A stretch of 64,000 bases of DNA from Lachnospiraceae bacterium GAM79 (GTDB lineage Bacteria; Bacillota; Clostridia; Lachnospirales; Lachnospiraceae), in the NCBI GenBank assembly GCA_003584705.1, contig AP018536.1:372001-436000 (forward strand), written 5' to 3'. Under the pieces are notes generated by a model. It was not told where the DNA came from and searched no databases. It worked only from the letters and a program-made list of their open reading frames with translations. A program made the position numbers and the translations under genes. Below are positions 8,109 through 20,697 of this stretch, one piece after another; the stretch's first letter is position 1, and each line of letters begins with the position of its first letter.

Positions 8109-8519
8109 ATGAAAAAGGAAGATTGTATTTTCTGTAAAATTGCAAACGGAGAGATCCCTTCCAAGACATTATACGAAGACGGGGATTTCAGAGTAATCTT
8201 GGATCTGGGACCGGCTACCAGAGGACATGCGCTGATCCTGCCCAGGGAGCATGCGGATAATCTCTATGAACTGCCGGAGGATACAGCGGCAAAAGTATTT
8301 GTTCTTGCAAAAAAGATGGCAACAAAGATGACAGAGAAATTACATTGCGATGGTCTCAATATCGTACAGAATAATGGAGAGGCTGCCGGACAGACCGTTC
8401 GCCATTTTCATATGCATTTGATTCCCCGTTATGAGAATGATGGACAGCATATTTTATGGAATCCCGGGAAAAGTACACCGGAAGAACTGGAAGAGATTCG
8501 CAAAACCATTACCGAATAA
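8109..8519 (+). CDS. HIT family nucleotide-binding hydrolase
   Basis: A 136-residue protein with the histidine triad His99-x-His101-x-His103 (RHFHMHLIPR) and an N-terminal CIFC zinc pair (Cys6, Cys9). HINT-branch proteins hydrolyse nucleoside phosphoramidates and adenylated intermediates in the cytoplasm. ATG 8109 is chosen because AGGAG lies 8 bases upstream and the family normally starts at this MKKEDCIFC. The gene begins 10 bases after the flavodoxin gene stop and 12 bases before fumarase, suggesting one operon. Confidence 0.9.
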   Translation: MKKEDCIFCKIANGEIPSKTLYEDGDFRVILDLGPATRGHALILPREHADNLYELPEDTAAKVFVLAKKMATKMTEKLHCDGLNIVQNNGEAAGQTVRHFHMHLIPRYENDGQHILWNPGKSTPEELEEIRKTITE

Positions 8520-8531
8520 CAGGGAGAAACC

Positions 8532-9374
8532 ATGAGAACAGTAGATGTAGCTACTTTGACGCAAAATATCAAAGAAATGTGCATAGAGGCCAATCATTTC
8601 TTATCTGAGGACATGAAGACGGCATTTACAAAAGCGGAACAGCAGGAAAAAGCACCTTTGGGGAAGCAGATCCTGCAACAGTTGCAGCAGAATATGGATA
8701 TTGCAGGCAAGGACATGATTCCCATCTGTCAGGATACCGGAATGGCGGTTGTATTTCTGGAAGTGGGTCAGGATGTGCATCTGACAGGGGGCAATGTGGA
8801 AGATGCCGTCAACGAAGGTGTCAGACAGGGATATGTGGACGGTTATCTGCGAAAATCTGTGGTGAAGGATCCCATTTACCGGGAGAATACGAAGGATAAT
8901 ACACCCGCGATCATTCATTATAGTATTGTTCCGGGGGATCGTGTCAGGATAACCGTGGCACCAAAGGGATTTGGCAGTGAGAATATGAGCAGAGTATTTA
9001 TGCTCAAGCCAGCAGACGGAATAGAAGGCGTGAAGAACGCAATCCTGACGGCGGTAAAGGATGCAGGACCGAATGCGTGCCCTCCTATGGTGGTCGGAGT
9101 GGGCATTGGCGGTACTTTTGAAAAATGTGCATTGATGGCGAAGAAAGCATTGACACGTCCGGTGGATGAACATTCGGAGATACCCTATGTGAGGGAACTG
9201 GAAGAAGAGCTGCTGGAGAAGATTAATAAAACAGGCATCGGACCGGGAGGACTGGGCGGATCAACCACAGCACTGGCGGTCAATATTAATACATATCCCA
9301 CACATATAGCGGGATTGCCGGTAGCTGTAAACATCTGTTGCCATGTCAATAGGCATGCAGTTAGAGAGATCTGA
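8532..9374 (+). CDS. Class I fumarate hydratase, alpha subunit
   Basis: A 280-residue protein of the iron-sulfur hydro-lyase family. It shows MIPICQDTGMAV (Cys66), ACPPMVVGVGIGG (Cys183) and a C-terminal cysteine pair (269/270) that can supply the three ligands of an oxygen-sensitive 4Fe-4S cluster, and GPGGLGGSTTAL, a substrate-loop signature. With the beta subunit it interconverts fumarate and malate; L-tartrate dehydratase is a close alternative that cannot be excluded. The 3' end approaches the beta gene with only 7 bases between them. Confidence 0.9.
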   Translation: MRTVDVATLTQNIKEMCIEANHFLSEDMKTAFTKAEQQEKAPLGKQILQQLQQNMDIAGKDMIPICQDTGMAVVFLEVGQDVHLTGGNVEDAVNEGVRQGYVDGYLRKSVVKDPIYRENTKDNTPAIIHYSIVPGDRVRITVAPKGFGSENMSRVFMLKPADGIEGVKNAILTAVKDAGPNACPPMVVGVGIGGTFEKCALMAKKALTRPVDEHSEIPYVRELEEELLEKINKTGIGPGGLGGSTTALAVNINTYPTHIAGLPVAVNICCHVNRHAVREI

Positions 9375-9381
9375 AGTAAAG

Positions 9382-9969
9382 ATGTCCGGATATTATAATA
9401 ATTGGAGTGTAAGCGACATGGATAAATATGTAAAAGTACCTCTCAGCGATGAAGATGCCCGCTCTCTGAAATCAGGAGATTATGTATATCTGACAGGGAC
9501 CATCTATACAGCCCGGGATGCGGCGCACAAGAGAATGCAGGAAGTTCTGGACAGGGGAGAAACACTTCCTATAGGAATGAAAAATAACGTAATCTACTAT
9601 ATGGGACCGTCTCCGGCGAGAGAAGGCCGTCCTATAGGGTCTGCAGGCCCGACAACAGCCAGCAGAATGGATAAATATGCACCGGGATTATTGGATCTGG
9701 GACTGAAGGGGATGATCGGAAAAGGAAAAAGGTCACAGGCAGTCCGGGATGCCATTGTAAGAAACGGAGCGGTATACTTTGCAGCCGTAGGTGGTGCAGG
9801 AGCACTTTTGTCCCGCACAATTACCTCTTCTGAGGTCATTGCATATGATGATCTTGGAACAGAAGCTATCCGTAAACTGACCGTAAAGGACTTTCCTGCG
9901 ATTGTAGTAATTGATGCAGAAGGTAATAACCTGTATGAAACGGCGGTAAAAGAATACAACGAAGAGTAG
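9382..9969 (+). CDS. Class I fumarate hydratase, beta subunit
   Basis: A 195-residue protein matching the C-terminal domain of single-chain class I fumarases: DYVYLTGTIYTARDAAHKRM near the start, then YMGPSPAREGRPIGSAGPTTASRMD, the conserved swivelling-domain motif that contacts substrate. A start at 9382 (MSGYYNNW) gives the normal length; an in-frame ATG at 9343 lies inside the alpha gene. The two subunit genes are adjacent and surely translated together. The enzyme would work in the incomplete citrate cycle of an anaerobe. Confidence 0.9.
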   Translation: MSGYYNNWSVSDMDKYVKVPLSDEDARSLKSGDYVYLTGTIYTARDAAHKRMQEVLDRGETLPIGMKNNVIYYMGPSPAREGRPIGSAGPTTASRMDKYAPGLLDLGLKGMIGKGKRSQAVRDAIVRNGAVYFAAVGGAGALLSRTITSSEVIAYDDLGTEAIRKLTVKDFPAIVVIDAEGNNLYETAVKEYNEE

Positions 9970-9982
9970 ACTGGGGCGGACT

Positions 9983-10690
9983 ATGTATAGAATCATACTG
10001 ATGGTGGTAAGACTGTTCTATAAGGTGCCGTATTATCTGATTCGGATATGGTGGCTGGGAACCAGAAAGAATTTTGACCTGGAAAAGAACTATGCATTTA
10101 TCAAAAAGGTAACAAAAGCGGCAAACCGTGCCGGAAGAGTAACCATAGAGAGCTATGGTGTGGAAAATATTCCGAAAGAAAACGGGTTTATCTTTTTCCC
10201 AAATCATCAGGGAATGTTTGATGCACTTGTGTTTCTGGAGTCCTGCCCGGTTCCTTTCTCTGTAGTCTATAAGAAAGAAGTAAGCAATGTAATCCTGTTA
10301 AAACAAGTATTTCGGGCATTGCACGCGATTGCCATAGACAGAGAAGACATTAAGCAATCGCTTCAGGTGATCAATCAGATGACAGAAGAAGTAAAGCAGG
10401 GCAGAAACTTTCTGATCTTCCCGGAAGGAACCAGAAGCCGTATGGGAAATCAACTGCTTCCATTTAAGGGAGGAACATTCAAAAGCGCAGTCAGAGCAAA
10501 GTGCCCCATTGTACCATGTGCTCTGATTGATTCTTACAAACCGTTTGATGAGAAGTCCATAGCTCCGGTTACGGTAAAGCTGATCTATTTACCGCCAATC
10601 TGTTATGAAGAGTATAAACAGTTGAAAACACCGGAGATTGCGGACATTGTAAAAACGAAGATTGAAGAAGCTATTCGGCAATATTCATAA
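9983..10690 (+). CDS. plsC: 1-acyl-sn-glycerol-3-phosphate acyltransferase
   Basis: A 235-residue protein with acyltransferase motif I NHQGMFD (residues 74-80; the catalytic His75 and Asp80) and motif III FPEGTRSR (147-153). The hydrophobic N-terminus (residues 1-27) anchors it at the inner membrane face. It adds the second acyl chain to lysophosphatidic acid during phospholipid synthesis. It follows fumarase by 13 bases and is the last gene before the stable-RNA island. No terminator is visible after it; the tRNA-Ser promoter follows within 40 bases. Confidence 0.88.
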   Translation: MYRIILMVVRLFYKVPYYLIRIWWLGTRKNFDLEKNYAFIKKVTKAANRAGRVTIESYGVENIPKENGFIFFPNHQGMFDALVFLESCPVPFSVVYKKEVSNVILLKQVFRALHAIAIDREDIKQSLQVINQMTEEVKQGRNFLIFPEGTRSRMGNQLLPFKGGTFKSAVRAKCPIVPCALIDSYKPFDEKSIAPVTVKLIYLPPICYEEYKQLKTPEIADIVKTKIEEAIRQYS

Positions 10691-10727
10691 ACAATATCTA
10701 CAATTAGGAAAATAATAAAAAAAGCAA

Positions 10728-10756
10728 TTGACAAAAGCATAGAGCTTATGTATAAT
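10728..10756 (+). promoter_or_regulatory. Sigma-A promoter of tRNA-Ser
   Basis: Perfect -35 TTGACA (10728-10733) and perfect -10 TATAAT (10751-10756) with a 17-base spacer. The leader contains a small perfect hairpin (GCGTCA-loop-TGACGC, 10764-10780), then CCAATA/TATTGG (10780-10794), before the tRNA. Confidence 0.92.
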
Positions 10757-10815
10757 AACTTTTGCGTCACGAAATGACGCCAATAACATATTGGTAGAGA
10801 CGATGTTCGGTTCAT

Positions 10816-10903
10816 GGAGAAATACTCAAGAGGCTGAAGAGGCGCCCCTGCTAAGGGTGTAGGTCGGGCAACCGGCGCGAGGGTTCAAATCCCTCTTTCT
10901 CCG
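10816..10903 (+). tRNA. tRNA-Ser (GCT)
   Basis: Class II tRNA of 88 bases with acceptor arms GGAGAAA / TTTCTCC, discriminator G, a long variable arm (GTAGGTCGGGCAACCGGCGC), TTCAAAT T-loop, and anticodon GCT in the loop CTGCTAA. The CCA end is not encoded. It has its own consensus promoter and terminator and is not part of the rRNA transcript. Confidence 0.95.
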
Positions 10904-10925
10904 TTTACTACCAATAGGAAGTAAA

Positions 10926-10959
10926 AGAAGAATCTTAAGAGATTGAGATTTCTTTTTTT
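10926..10959 (+). terminator. Terminator after tRNA-Ser
   Basis: AAGAATCT and AGATTTCTT form a stem with one bulge, followed by seven T. It separates the tRNA-Ser unit from the rRNA promoters. Confidence 0.75.
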
Positions 10960-11011
10960 ACGCCATTTCCACCATTATGTAAATGCTTTGAAAAATAAAT
11001 GTAAAAAGTTG

Positions 11012-11041
11012 TTGACAAAGCACGGAGCAATGTGGTAGTAT
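11012..11041 (+). promoter_or_regulatory. rRNA promoter P1
   Basis: TTGACA (11012-11017), an 18-base spacer, and TAGTAT (11036-11041), about 310 bases before the 16S gene. Confidence 0.75.
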
Positions 11042-11108
11042 GAAACTCCACCGCGAAAATGAAAGTTTTCCGGTTGAGAAAAAGATTTGAAAAAATCGAA
11101 AAAAGTTG

Positions 11109-11137
11109 TTGACAAACAAAAGCGGTTATGATAAGAT
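11109..11137 (+). promoter_or_regulatory. rRNA promoter P2
   Basis: TTGACA (11109-11114), a 17-base spacer and TAAGAT (11132-11137). Both promoters share the upstream context AAAAGTTGTTGACAAA, suggesting a duplicated tandem promoter as is usual for rrn operons. The 215 bases between P2 and the mature 16S end hold the leader; no gene is seen in it. Confidence 0.8.
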
Positions 11138-11352
11138 ATCAGAGTTGCCGCTGAGAACAACAGCAACGAATGAACGAGCTCTTGCGAAGCAAGAGGTTAT
11201 GATCTTTGACAAATAAACAGTAATGCAACCCTGAAAATTCCAAGATTTTCAGAGAAATTCAAGAACAAGCAAGTTGATCGAAAGATTGACAAGCTACCCG
11301 AATTAACAGTAAACAATGCCAGATAAAACTGGCAGGACACAAACACCATTTT

Positions 11353-13000
<1,648 letters not shown>

Positions 13001-13119
13001 TTCTGGTGGCGATGCGCTTAGGGGACACACCCGTTCTCATCCCGAACACGATGGTTAAGACCTAAGCGGCCGATGGTACTATACTGGAGACGGTATGGGA
13101 GAGCAGGTGGCTGCCAGAT
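13001..13119 (+). rRNA. 5S ribosomal RNA, placed between 16S and 23S
   Basis: About 119 bases with terminal pairing TCTGG/CCAGA, the conserved CCCGTTCTCATCCCGAACACG region and the AAGACCTAAGCGGCCGATGGTA segment. Its position before tRNA-Ala and 23S is unusual: the common bacterial order is 16S-23S-5S. No second 5S is found after the 23S gene in this window. Confidence 0.95.
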
Positions 13120-13125
13120 TCCCAT

Positions 13126-13198
13126 GGGGGTATAGCTCAGTTGGGAGAGCACCTGCCTTGCAAGCAGGGGGTCAAGGGTTCGAATCCCTTTATCTCCA
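13126..13198 (+). tRNA. tRNA-Ala (TGC)
   Basis: 73 bases, acceptor GGGGGTA / TATCTCC with discriminator A, D-arm TAGCTCAGTTGGGAGAGC, anticodon TGC in CTTGCAA, TTCGAAT T-loop. It sits in the rRNA transcript, 6 bases after 5S. Confidence 0.97.
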
Positions 13199-13521
13199 CT
13201 CAACAAGTAAAACTTGTTGAAATTTGTTCCTTGAAAACCGAATATTGAAATATTAAATCTATTATATCAAGTTTGCAAAACGATATAACAAGACATCCGA
13301 GGGATCTTGCAGAGATGTAAGATCAAACAAGCAAAACGAAACAAAACCTAAAGTAACATCACGCTAGATGTGAAGAACGGACGCAAACGCTTCATTCGCA
13401 GATCTTCGATCTGCTTCATGAGATTTGCTTCGCAAATGTTTAAAACGTTTTTCCAAGCCCTTTGTGTGCGCAAGCGCCCACCGGGTCATGAAAAAAGTTT
13501 TAATCGCTTGCTGAGTTATTA
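13199..13521 (+). other. tRNA-Ala to 23S internal transcribed spacer
   Basis: 323 bases without a gene. Short inverted repeats are visible, including CGCAGATCTTCGATCTG and GATTTGCTTCGCAAAT, typical of precursor-processing stems. The segment GTTCCTTGAAAACCGAATATTG resembles the conserved spacer element of Firmicute rrn operons and recurs in modified form after 23S (GTGTTCGGTTTTGAAGG). Confidence 0.6.
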
Positions 13522-16406
<2,885 letters not shown>

Positions 16407-16498
16407 AGGTTTTGGATAGGAAAAAGGATGTAAGTTAGGGTATAAAGATTAGATTTCAGTGTTCGGTTTTGAAGGTACAAATTGTTGTCTTCAGGAAT

Positions 16499-16572
16499 GG
16501 CCCAGTGGCTCAGTTGGTTAGAGCGTCGCCCTGTCACGGCGAAGGTCGTCGGTTCGAGTCCGATCTGGGTCG
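16499..16572 (+). tRNA. tRNA-Asp (GTC)
   Basis: 74 bases, acceptor GGCCCAG / CTGGGTC, discriminator G, anticodon GTC in CTGTCAC. First of seven tRNAs that follow the 23S gene on the same strand. Confidence 0.97.
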
Positions 16573-16594
16573 TTAAAGGATTTTTAATCCTTGT

Positions 16595-16667
16595 GGGGTC
16601 TTAGCTCAGCTGGGAGAGCATCTGCCTTACAAGCAGAGGGTCATAGGTTCGAGCCCTATAGGCCCCA
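16595..16667 (+). tRNA. tRNA-Val (TAC)
   Basis: 73 bases, acceptor GGGGTCT / AGGCCCC with A73, anticodon TAC in CTTACAA. Confidence 0.97.
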
Positions 16668-16696
16668 TTTCTATTGAAAACGGTTTAAAGTATTAT

Positions 16697-16769
16697 GCCG
16701 ATGTGGCTCAATTGGCAGAGCAGCTGATTTGTAATCAGCAGGTTATCGGTTCGAGTCCGATCATCGGCT
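16697..16769 (+). tRNA. tRNA-Thr (TGT)
   Basis: 73 bases, acceptor GCCGATG / CATCGGC with T73, anticodon TGT in TTTGTAA. Confidence 0.97.
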
Positions 16770-16790
16770 TTATGGAATACAATTCCATAT

Positions 16791-16872
16791 GGATGGATTC
16801 CCGAGTGGCCAAAGGGGACAGACTGTAAATCTGCTGCAATTTGCTTCGGTGGTTCGAATCCACCTCCATCCA
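16791..16872 (+). tRNA. tRNA-Tyr (GTA)
   Basis: Class II tRNA of 82 bases, acceptor GGATGGA / TCCATCC with A73, long variable arm (CTGCAATTTGCTTCGGT region), anticodon GTA in CTGTAAA. Confidence 0.96.
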
Positions 16873-16928
16873 TTTTCTTTTTCAGGAATATTTTTGAAAA
16901 GGAAAACATATCATATACAACATAATAT

Positions 16929-17002
16929 CGCGGGGTGGAGCAGTCTGGAAGCTCGTCGGGCTCATAACCCGAAGGTCATAGGTTCAAATCCTGTCCCCGC
17001 TA
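16929..17002 (+). tRNA. Initiator tRNA-fMet (CAT)
   Basis: 74 bases starting CGCGGGG. The unpaired first base (C1 against T72) and the three G-C pairs flanking the anticodon loop (GGGCTCATAACCC) mark it as the initiator rather than an elongator Met tRNA. Confidence 0.95.
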
Positions 17003-17034
17003 CTAAGATCTGAGTGAAAATTCAGATCTAAAAT

Positions 17035-17107
<73 letters not shown>

Positions 17108-17135
17108 TTTGTAATATGCAAAAATAAATATTTAT

Positions 17136-17208
17136 GGGATACTAGCTCAGTCGGTAGAGCACTTGACTTTTAATCAAGTTGTCGGGGGTTCGAATCCCCC
17201 GTGTCTCA
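17136..17208 (+). tRNA. tRNA-Lys (TTT)
   Basis: 73 bases, acceptor GGGATAC / GTGTCTC with A73, anticodon TTT in CTTTTAA. Last tRNA of the cluster. Confidence 0.97.
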
Positions 17209-17214
17209 TTGCAG

Positions 17215-17250
17215 AGAGATTAATATACGGTTTGTATATTGATCTCTTTT
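17215..17250 (+). terminator. Terminator of the rRNA-tRNA operon
   Basis: AGAGATTAATATAC and GTATATTGATCTCT form a long stem with one mismatch around GGTTT, followed by TTTT. Confidence 0.9.
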
Positions 17251-17257
17251 AATTTAC

Positions 17258-17347
17258 GCGAGCAACGAGCCAAAGTCCGTGCTTGCACGAGACCTTGGCG
17301 ACTGCCGCGATAACTTGAGAAACTCGCGAAGCGTGTTTCTCATAGTT
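17258..17347. repeat. Double hairpin downstream of the rrn operon
   Basis: Two successive imperfect inverted repeats: CCAAAGTCCGTGC/GCACGAGACCTTGG (about 17270-17299) and GAGAAAC/GTGTTTCTC (about 17319-17341). They contain no reading frame worth calling. They may be a small dispersed palindromic element; no second copy was recognised in the window. Confidence 0.4.
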
Positions 17348-17454
17348 TTTCCAGGCACAAGAGAACCTATATCAGACCATTGCCTGCACAAGAATGATAT
17401 GCTAAAATAATTCGTCGGAAACAAAGAAATCAACGAAAGAGATTTAAAATCGAA

Positions 17455-18153
17455 ATGGAAAGTAAAGTAAAAGAACTGCGTTACGCAATCGTACAGTCCA
17501 TACCAGTCATGCTGGGATATCTTTTCCTGGGATTTGCCTTTGGACTGATGCTGAATGATGCAGGATACGGCTTCTGGTGGGCCTTTTTTATCAGCTTGTT
17601 TGTGTATGCGGGAAGCATGCAGTTTGTGTTGGTCACCTTGCTGACGGCGGGAGCAAGTCTGTGGTATACACTGATCATGACGTTGTTTGTCAATGGCAGA
17701 CACATATTTTACGGACTTTCTTTTGTAGAAAATTTCAAAAAAATGGGTATAACATATCCTTATATGATCTTTTCCCTTACGGATGAGACGTTTTCTCTGT
17801 TATGTGATCTGAAAGTTCCTGAGGGAATGCGTGAGGAACGGGTCAGCTTCTACATTTCTCTGTTGGATCATTGCTATTGGATTCTGGGAAGCTGTGTAGG
17901 TGCACTGGCCGGAAGGGTCCTGCCAATCGACACTACGGGAATTGACTTTTCCATGACGGCATTATTCACAGTTATAGTAGTCAACCAGTGGATGGATACG
18001 AAAGAACATAAACCGGCAGTCATCGGAGGCGTTGTCGGAGCTCTGTGTTTACTGGTACTGGGCGCAGACACCTTTTTATTACCTGCATTGACCATTGCCG
18101 CAATCATATTATTAGGAGTTAAGAAAAAATGTTACATTCCGTCGCAATCATAG
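17455..18153 (+). CDS. azlC: AzlC family branched-chain amino acid exporter subunit
   Basis: A 232-residue polytopic membrane protein with the AzlC pattern: IPVMLGYLFLGFAFGLML at the start, AGSMQFVLVTLL, NGRHIFYGLSF and FSLTDETFSLL. AzlC and AzlD together form an exporter for branched-chain or related amino acids and analogues. The gene overlaps azlD by 25 bases, so both subunits are made together. No regulator of the Lrp type is adjacent. No clear promoter was found in the 200 bases upstream. Confidence 0.9.
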   Translation: MESKVKELRYAIVQSIPVMLGYLFLGFAFGLMLNDAGYGFWWAFFISLFVYAGSMQFVLVTLLTAGASLWYTLIMTLFVNGRHIFYGLSFVENFKKMGITYPYMIFSLTDETFSLLCDLKVPEGMREERVSFYISLLDHCYWILGSCVGALAGRVLPIDTTGIDFSMTALFTVIVVNQWMDTKEHKPAVIGGVVGALCLLVLGADTFLLPALTIAAIILLGVKKKCYIPSQS

Positions 18154-18449
18154 CAGTTGCAGCGATTGTTACTTTGATCATACGGGCAGTTCCTTTCGTG
18201 GCATTTGGTGGAAAGAGAGAGGTTCCGGAAACAGTCACATATCTGGGAAAAGTACTCCCGCCGGCCATTATGGTGATTCTTGTTATTTACTGTGTAAAAG
18301 GAATTAATCTGTTTACCGGCAGTCAAGGAATTCCGGAATTGTTGTCTATTGCCGTGGTGGCATTGCTTCATATCTGGAAGAAAAATACGTTGCTGAGTAT
18401 AGCTGTAGGGACCATACTTTATATGATATTAGTGCAAGTAGTATTCTAA
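18129..18449 (+). CDS. azlD: AzlD family small membrane subunit
   Basis: A 106-residue protein with four hydrophobic segments and the N-terminal TLIIRAVPFVAFGGKREVP pattern of AzlD proteins. It overlaps azlC in another frame and is followed by a strong terminator, so azlCD is a two-gene unit. Confidence 0.9.
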   Translation: MLHSVAIIAVAAIVTLIIRAVPFVAFGGKREVPETVTYLGKVLPPAIMVILVIYCVKGINLFTGSQGIPELLSIAVVALLHIWKKNTLLSIAVGTILYMILVQVVF

Positions 18450-18496
18450 AACAGTGTGAAAAGGCTTTTTTTCAGCCTTTTCACACTGTTTTTTTA
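18450..18496 (+). terminator. Terminator after azlCD
   Basis: Perfect arms ACAGTGTGAAAAGGCT... / AGCCTTTTCACACTGT with a T-rich loop, followed by seven T. Confidence 0.95.
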
Positions 18497-18556
18497 CGAA
18501 ATTAAATGCTATAATGAGCGCAACAGAAATAAGATGAGGGAGAAACAGAAGATAAA

Positions 18557-20074
18557 ATGGAAACCGATAACAAAGAATTAAAAGAAGAAACAACAAAGAA
18601 AGAGGCTGATAAGAAAGAAACGGAGAGCAAAGAGGAAACAAAACAGCCTGTGGAAGAGACAGCGGTACAGAAGAAAAAGAGCAAAAAATGGATTGGTATT
18701 GTAGCAGCTGTAGTTGCAGTAATTCTATTGGCATATGGTGGTGTGGCAATTTACTACCAGTCTCATTTCCTGAATCATACTTATATCAATAACAGTGATT
18801 GCAGTAATATGACGGCGACAGAGGTAGCGGCGATCATGGATCAGCAGTCACAGCAGTATAGTTTACAGATTCTGGGCAGAGATGAGAACGGTGTGCAGGA
18901 AGAGATCGGTACGATCACAGCATCTGAGATCGGAATGTACTGGGTGGATACTTTGAATGCGGCACAGGAGCTTTTGGACAGACAGAATGAATTCCTGTGG
19001 ATTGAGATGCTGTGGAGTACGCAGAATCATGATGTAGTTCAGGGTGTGTCCTATGATGCAGACAAATTGCAGGAACAACTGGCACAGATGCCTGCACTGC
19101 AGAACAAAAATATGATTGCACCGGAAGATGCTTATATCAGTGAATATTCCGAGAAGAACAAGAATTATGAAATCATTCCGGAGACCATGGGAATAGAGTT
19201 GAACAACAACCTGGTAGAAGAAGTAGTATCCACAGCAATCATGCAGGGAGATACCACGGTAGATCTGGAGGAGCAGGGCTGTTATGAAACTGCCAAAATA
19301 ACGGCAGAGGATGCAGCGCTGGTAAAAGCCTGTGATACCATGAATAAATGGGTCAGCGCACAGATCACCTATGACTGGAACGGCAATAAGGTTGTCGTAG
19401 ACGAAGATACGATCCATGAGTGGATCCAGACGGATAACAAGGATCCCCAACTGGACGAGGAAGCAATCGAGGAATTCGTAGCAGAGCAGGCCAAAGAATA
19501 CGATACCTATGGCAAAAAGAGAAAGTTTACCACAGTTCAGGGAATTGAGCTTACCTTGCCCAGCGGAGCTTACGGCTGGAAGACCGACCGCGAGGAAGAG
19601 GTCAAAGAACTGACAGCTTCTATTGAAAAGGGAGAAAACATCGACAAGGAACCGGTATACAGCAGCAAGGGAGCACAAAAGGGAAGTGACGATATCGGTA
19701 ATTCCTACGTGGAAATTGATCTGACGAATCAGCATCTTTATCTGTTCCAGAATGGAAGCATTGTATTGGAGACAGATTTTGTATCCGGTAATATGAGCAA
19801 AGCGGGCTGCATGACCCCTCCCGGAGTGTTCGGACTGACCTATAAGACAAAAAATGCCGTATTACGCGGTGCGGATTATGAGACGCCGGTAAACTACTGG
19901 ATGCCTTTTAACGGAAATGTCGGAATGCATGATGCTACCTGGAGAGGAAGTTTCGGTGGAACCATCTATCTGACATCAGGCTCTCACGGTTGTGTCAATC
20001 TGCCACTGAATATGGCGGCAGCTATTTATGAATATGTATCTACCGGTTTCCCGGTAGTATGCTATTACTATTAA
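18557..20074 (+). CDS. L,D-transpeptidase with peptidoglycan-binding region
   Basis: A 505-residue membrane-anchored protein. Residues 1-44 are a Lys/Glu-rich cytoplasmic tail, 45-67 a transmembrane helix, and the middle 300 residues resemble the PG-binding-4 domains that precede clostridial transpeptidases. The last 130 residues are a YkuD domain with SHGCVNLP (His477, Cys479 as nucleophile) and an upstream HDATWRGSFGG. It would make 3-3 crosslinks between meso-diaminopimelate residues in the wall, which resist common beta-lactams. A TATAAT at 18510-18515 is a likely -10 box. Confidence 0.9.
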   Translation: METDNKELKEETTKKEADKKETESKEETKQPVEETAVQKKKSKKWIGIVAAVVAVILLAYGGVAIYYQSHFLNHTYINNSDCSNMTATEVAAIMDQQSQQYSLQILGRDENGVQEEIGTITASEIGMYWVDTLNAAQELLDRQNEFLWIEMLWSTQNHDVVQGVSYDADKLQEQLAQMPALQNKNMIAPEDAYISEYSEKNKNYEIIPETMGIELNNNLVEEVVSTAIMQGDTTVDLEEQGCYETAKITAEDAALVKACDTMNKWVSAQITYDWNGNKVVVDEDTIHEWIQTDNKDPQLDEEAIEEFVAEQAKEYDTYGKKRKFTTVQGIELTLPSGAYGWKTDREEEVKELTASIEKGENIDKEPVYSSKGAQKGSDDIGNSYVEIDLTNQHLYLFQNGSIVLETDFVSGNMSKAGCMTPPGVFGLTYKTKNAVLRGADYETPVNYWMPFNGNVGMHDATWRGSFGGTIYLTSGSHGCVNLPLNMAAAIYEYVSTGFPVVCYYY

Positions 20075-20126
20075 TGCGAATCAGTGTGACTATAGATGAT
20101 GGGATATTGAGAAGGAAGGCAGTTCT

Positions 20127-20693
20127 ATGAAACAGCGTTCAGCAAAAAAAGTGCAGAAGTGGAAAGAGAGATTTGAAAGAGAACGACAATTAAGGCAGGA
20201 GATCCGGGCGGTAGCACCGGATATTCTGCGTTCTAAGAACTTTCGCTCCACACGTTCACATGTACAGCACGGTAACATGACAGTCAATGATCACAGTATG
20301 AATGTGGCAAAATATAGTCTTGCCATCAGCGAGAAGCTGCATATTCCCTGTGAAAAAAAGGATTTGATCCGTGGGGCATTATTGCATGATTACTTTCTGT
20401 ACGACTGGCACACGCCGGATCATATCAGCCCCCATAAGCTTCATGGCTTTTATCATCCGGGAAGAGCGCTTCACAATGCACAGAAGGAATACCATCTCAC
20501 TCCCAGAGAAAAAGATATTATAAAAAAACATATGTGGCCGTTAACAATTTCCGCGGTTCCCATGTGTCGTGAAGCATGGATCGTTACCATGGCAGACAAA
20601 TGGTGTTCGCTTATGGAGACATTTCATGTACATAAGGGACATGGAGCCCTGATCGAGAAGCTTCGGAAGATTGAAGAGGAGCAGGGAAAATAA
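20127..20693 (+). CDS. HD domain phosphohydrolase
   Basis: A 188-residue soluble protein with the metal-binding pattern of HD phosphohydrolases: an early His (NDHSMNVAKYS), the HD doublet in GALLHDYFLYDW, a later His in KKHMWPLT and an Asp in VTMADKWCS. The first 25 residues are highly basic. The substrate is unknown; nucleotides are typical for the family. AAGGAAGG is 8-15 bases upstream of ATG 20127. It directly precedes the decarboxylase gene, with which it is probably co-transcribed. Confidence 0.8.
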   Translation: MKQRSAKKVQKWKERFERERQLRQEIRAVAPDILRSKNFRSTRSHVQHGNMTVNDHSMNVAKYSLAISEKLHIPCEKKDLIRGALLHDYFLYDWHTPDHISPHKLHGFYHPGRALHNAQKEYHLTPREKDIIKKHMWPLTISAVPMCREAWIVTMADKWCSLMETFHVHKGHGALIEKLRKIEEEQGK

Positions 20694-20697
20694 AAGG

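Noticed and set aside
18863-19735. Minus-strand frame of 290 codons opposite the L,D-transpeptidase gene
   Set aside because: Shadow of a well-supported gene on the plus strand with complete domains.
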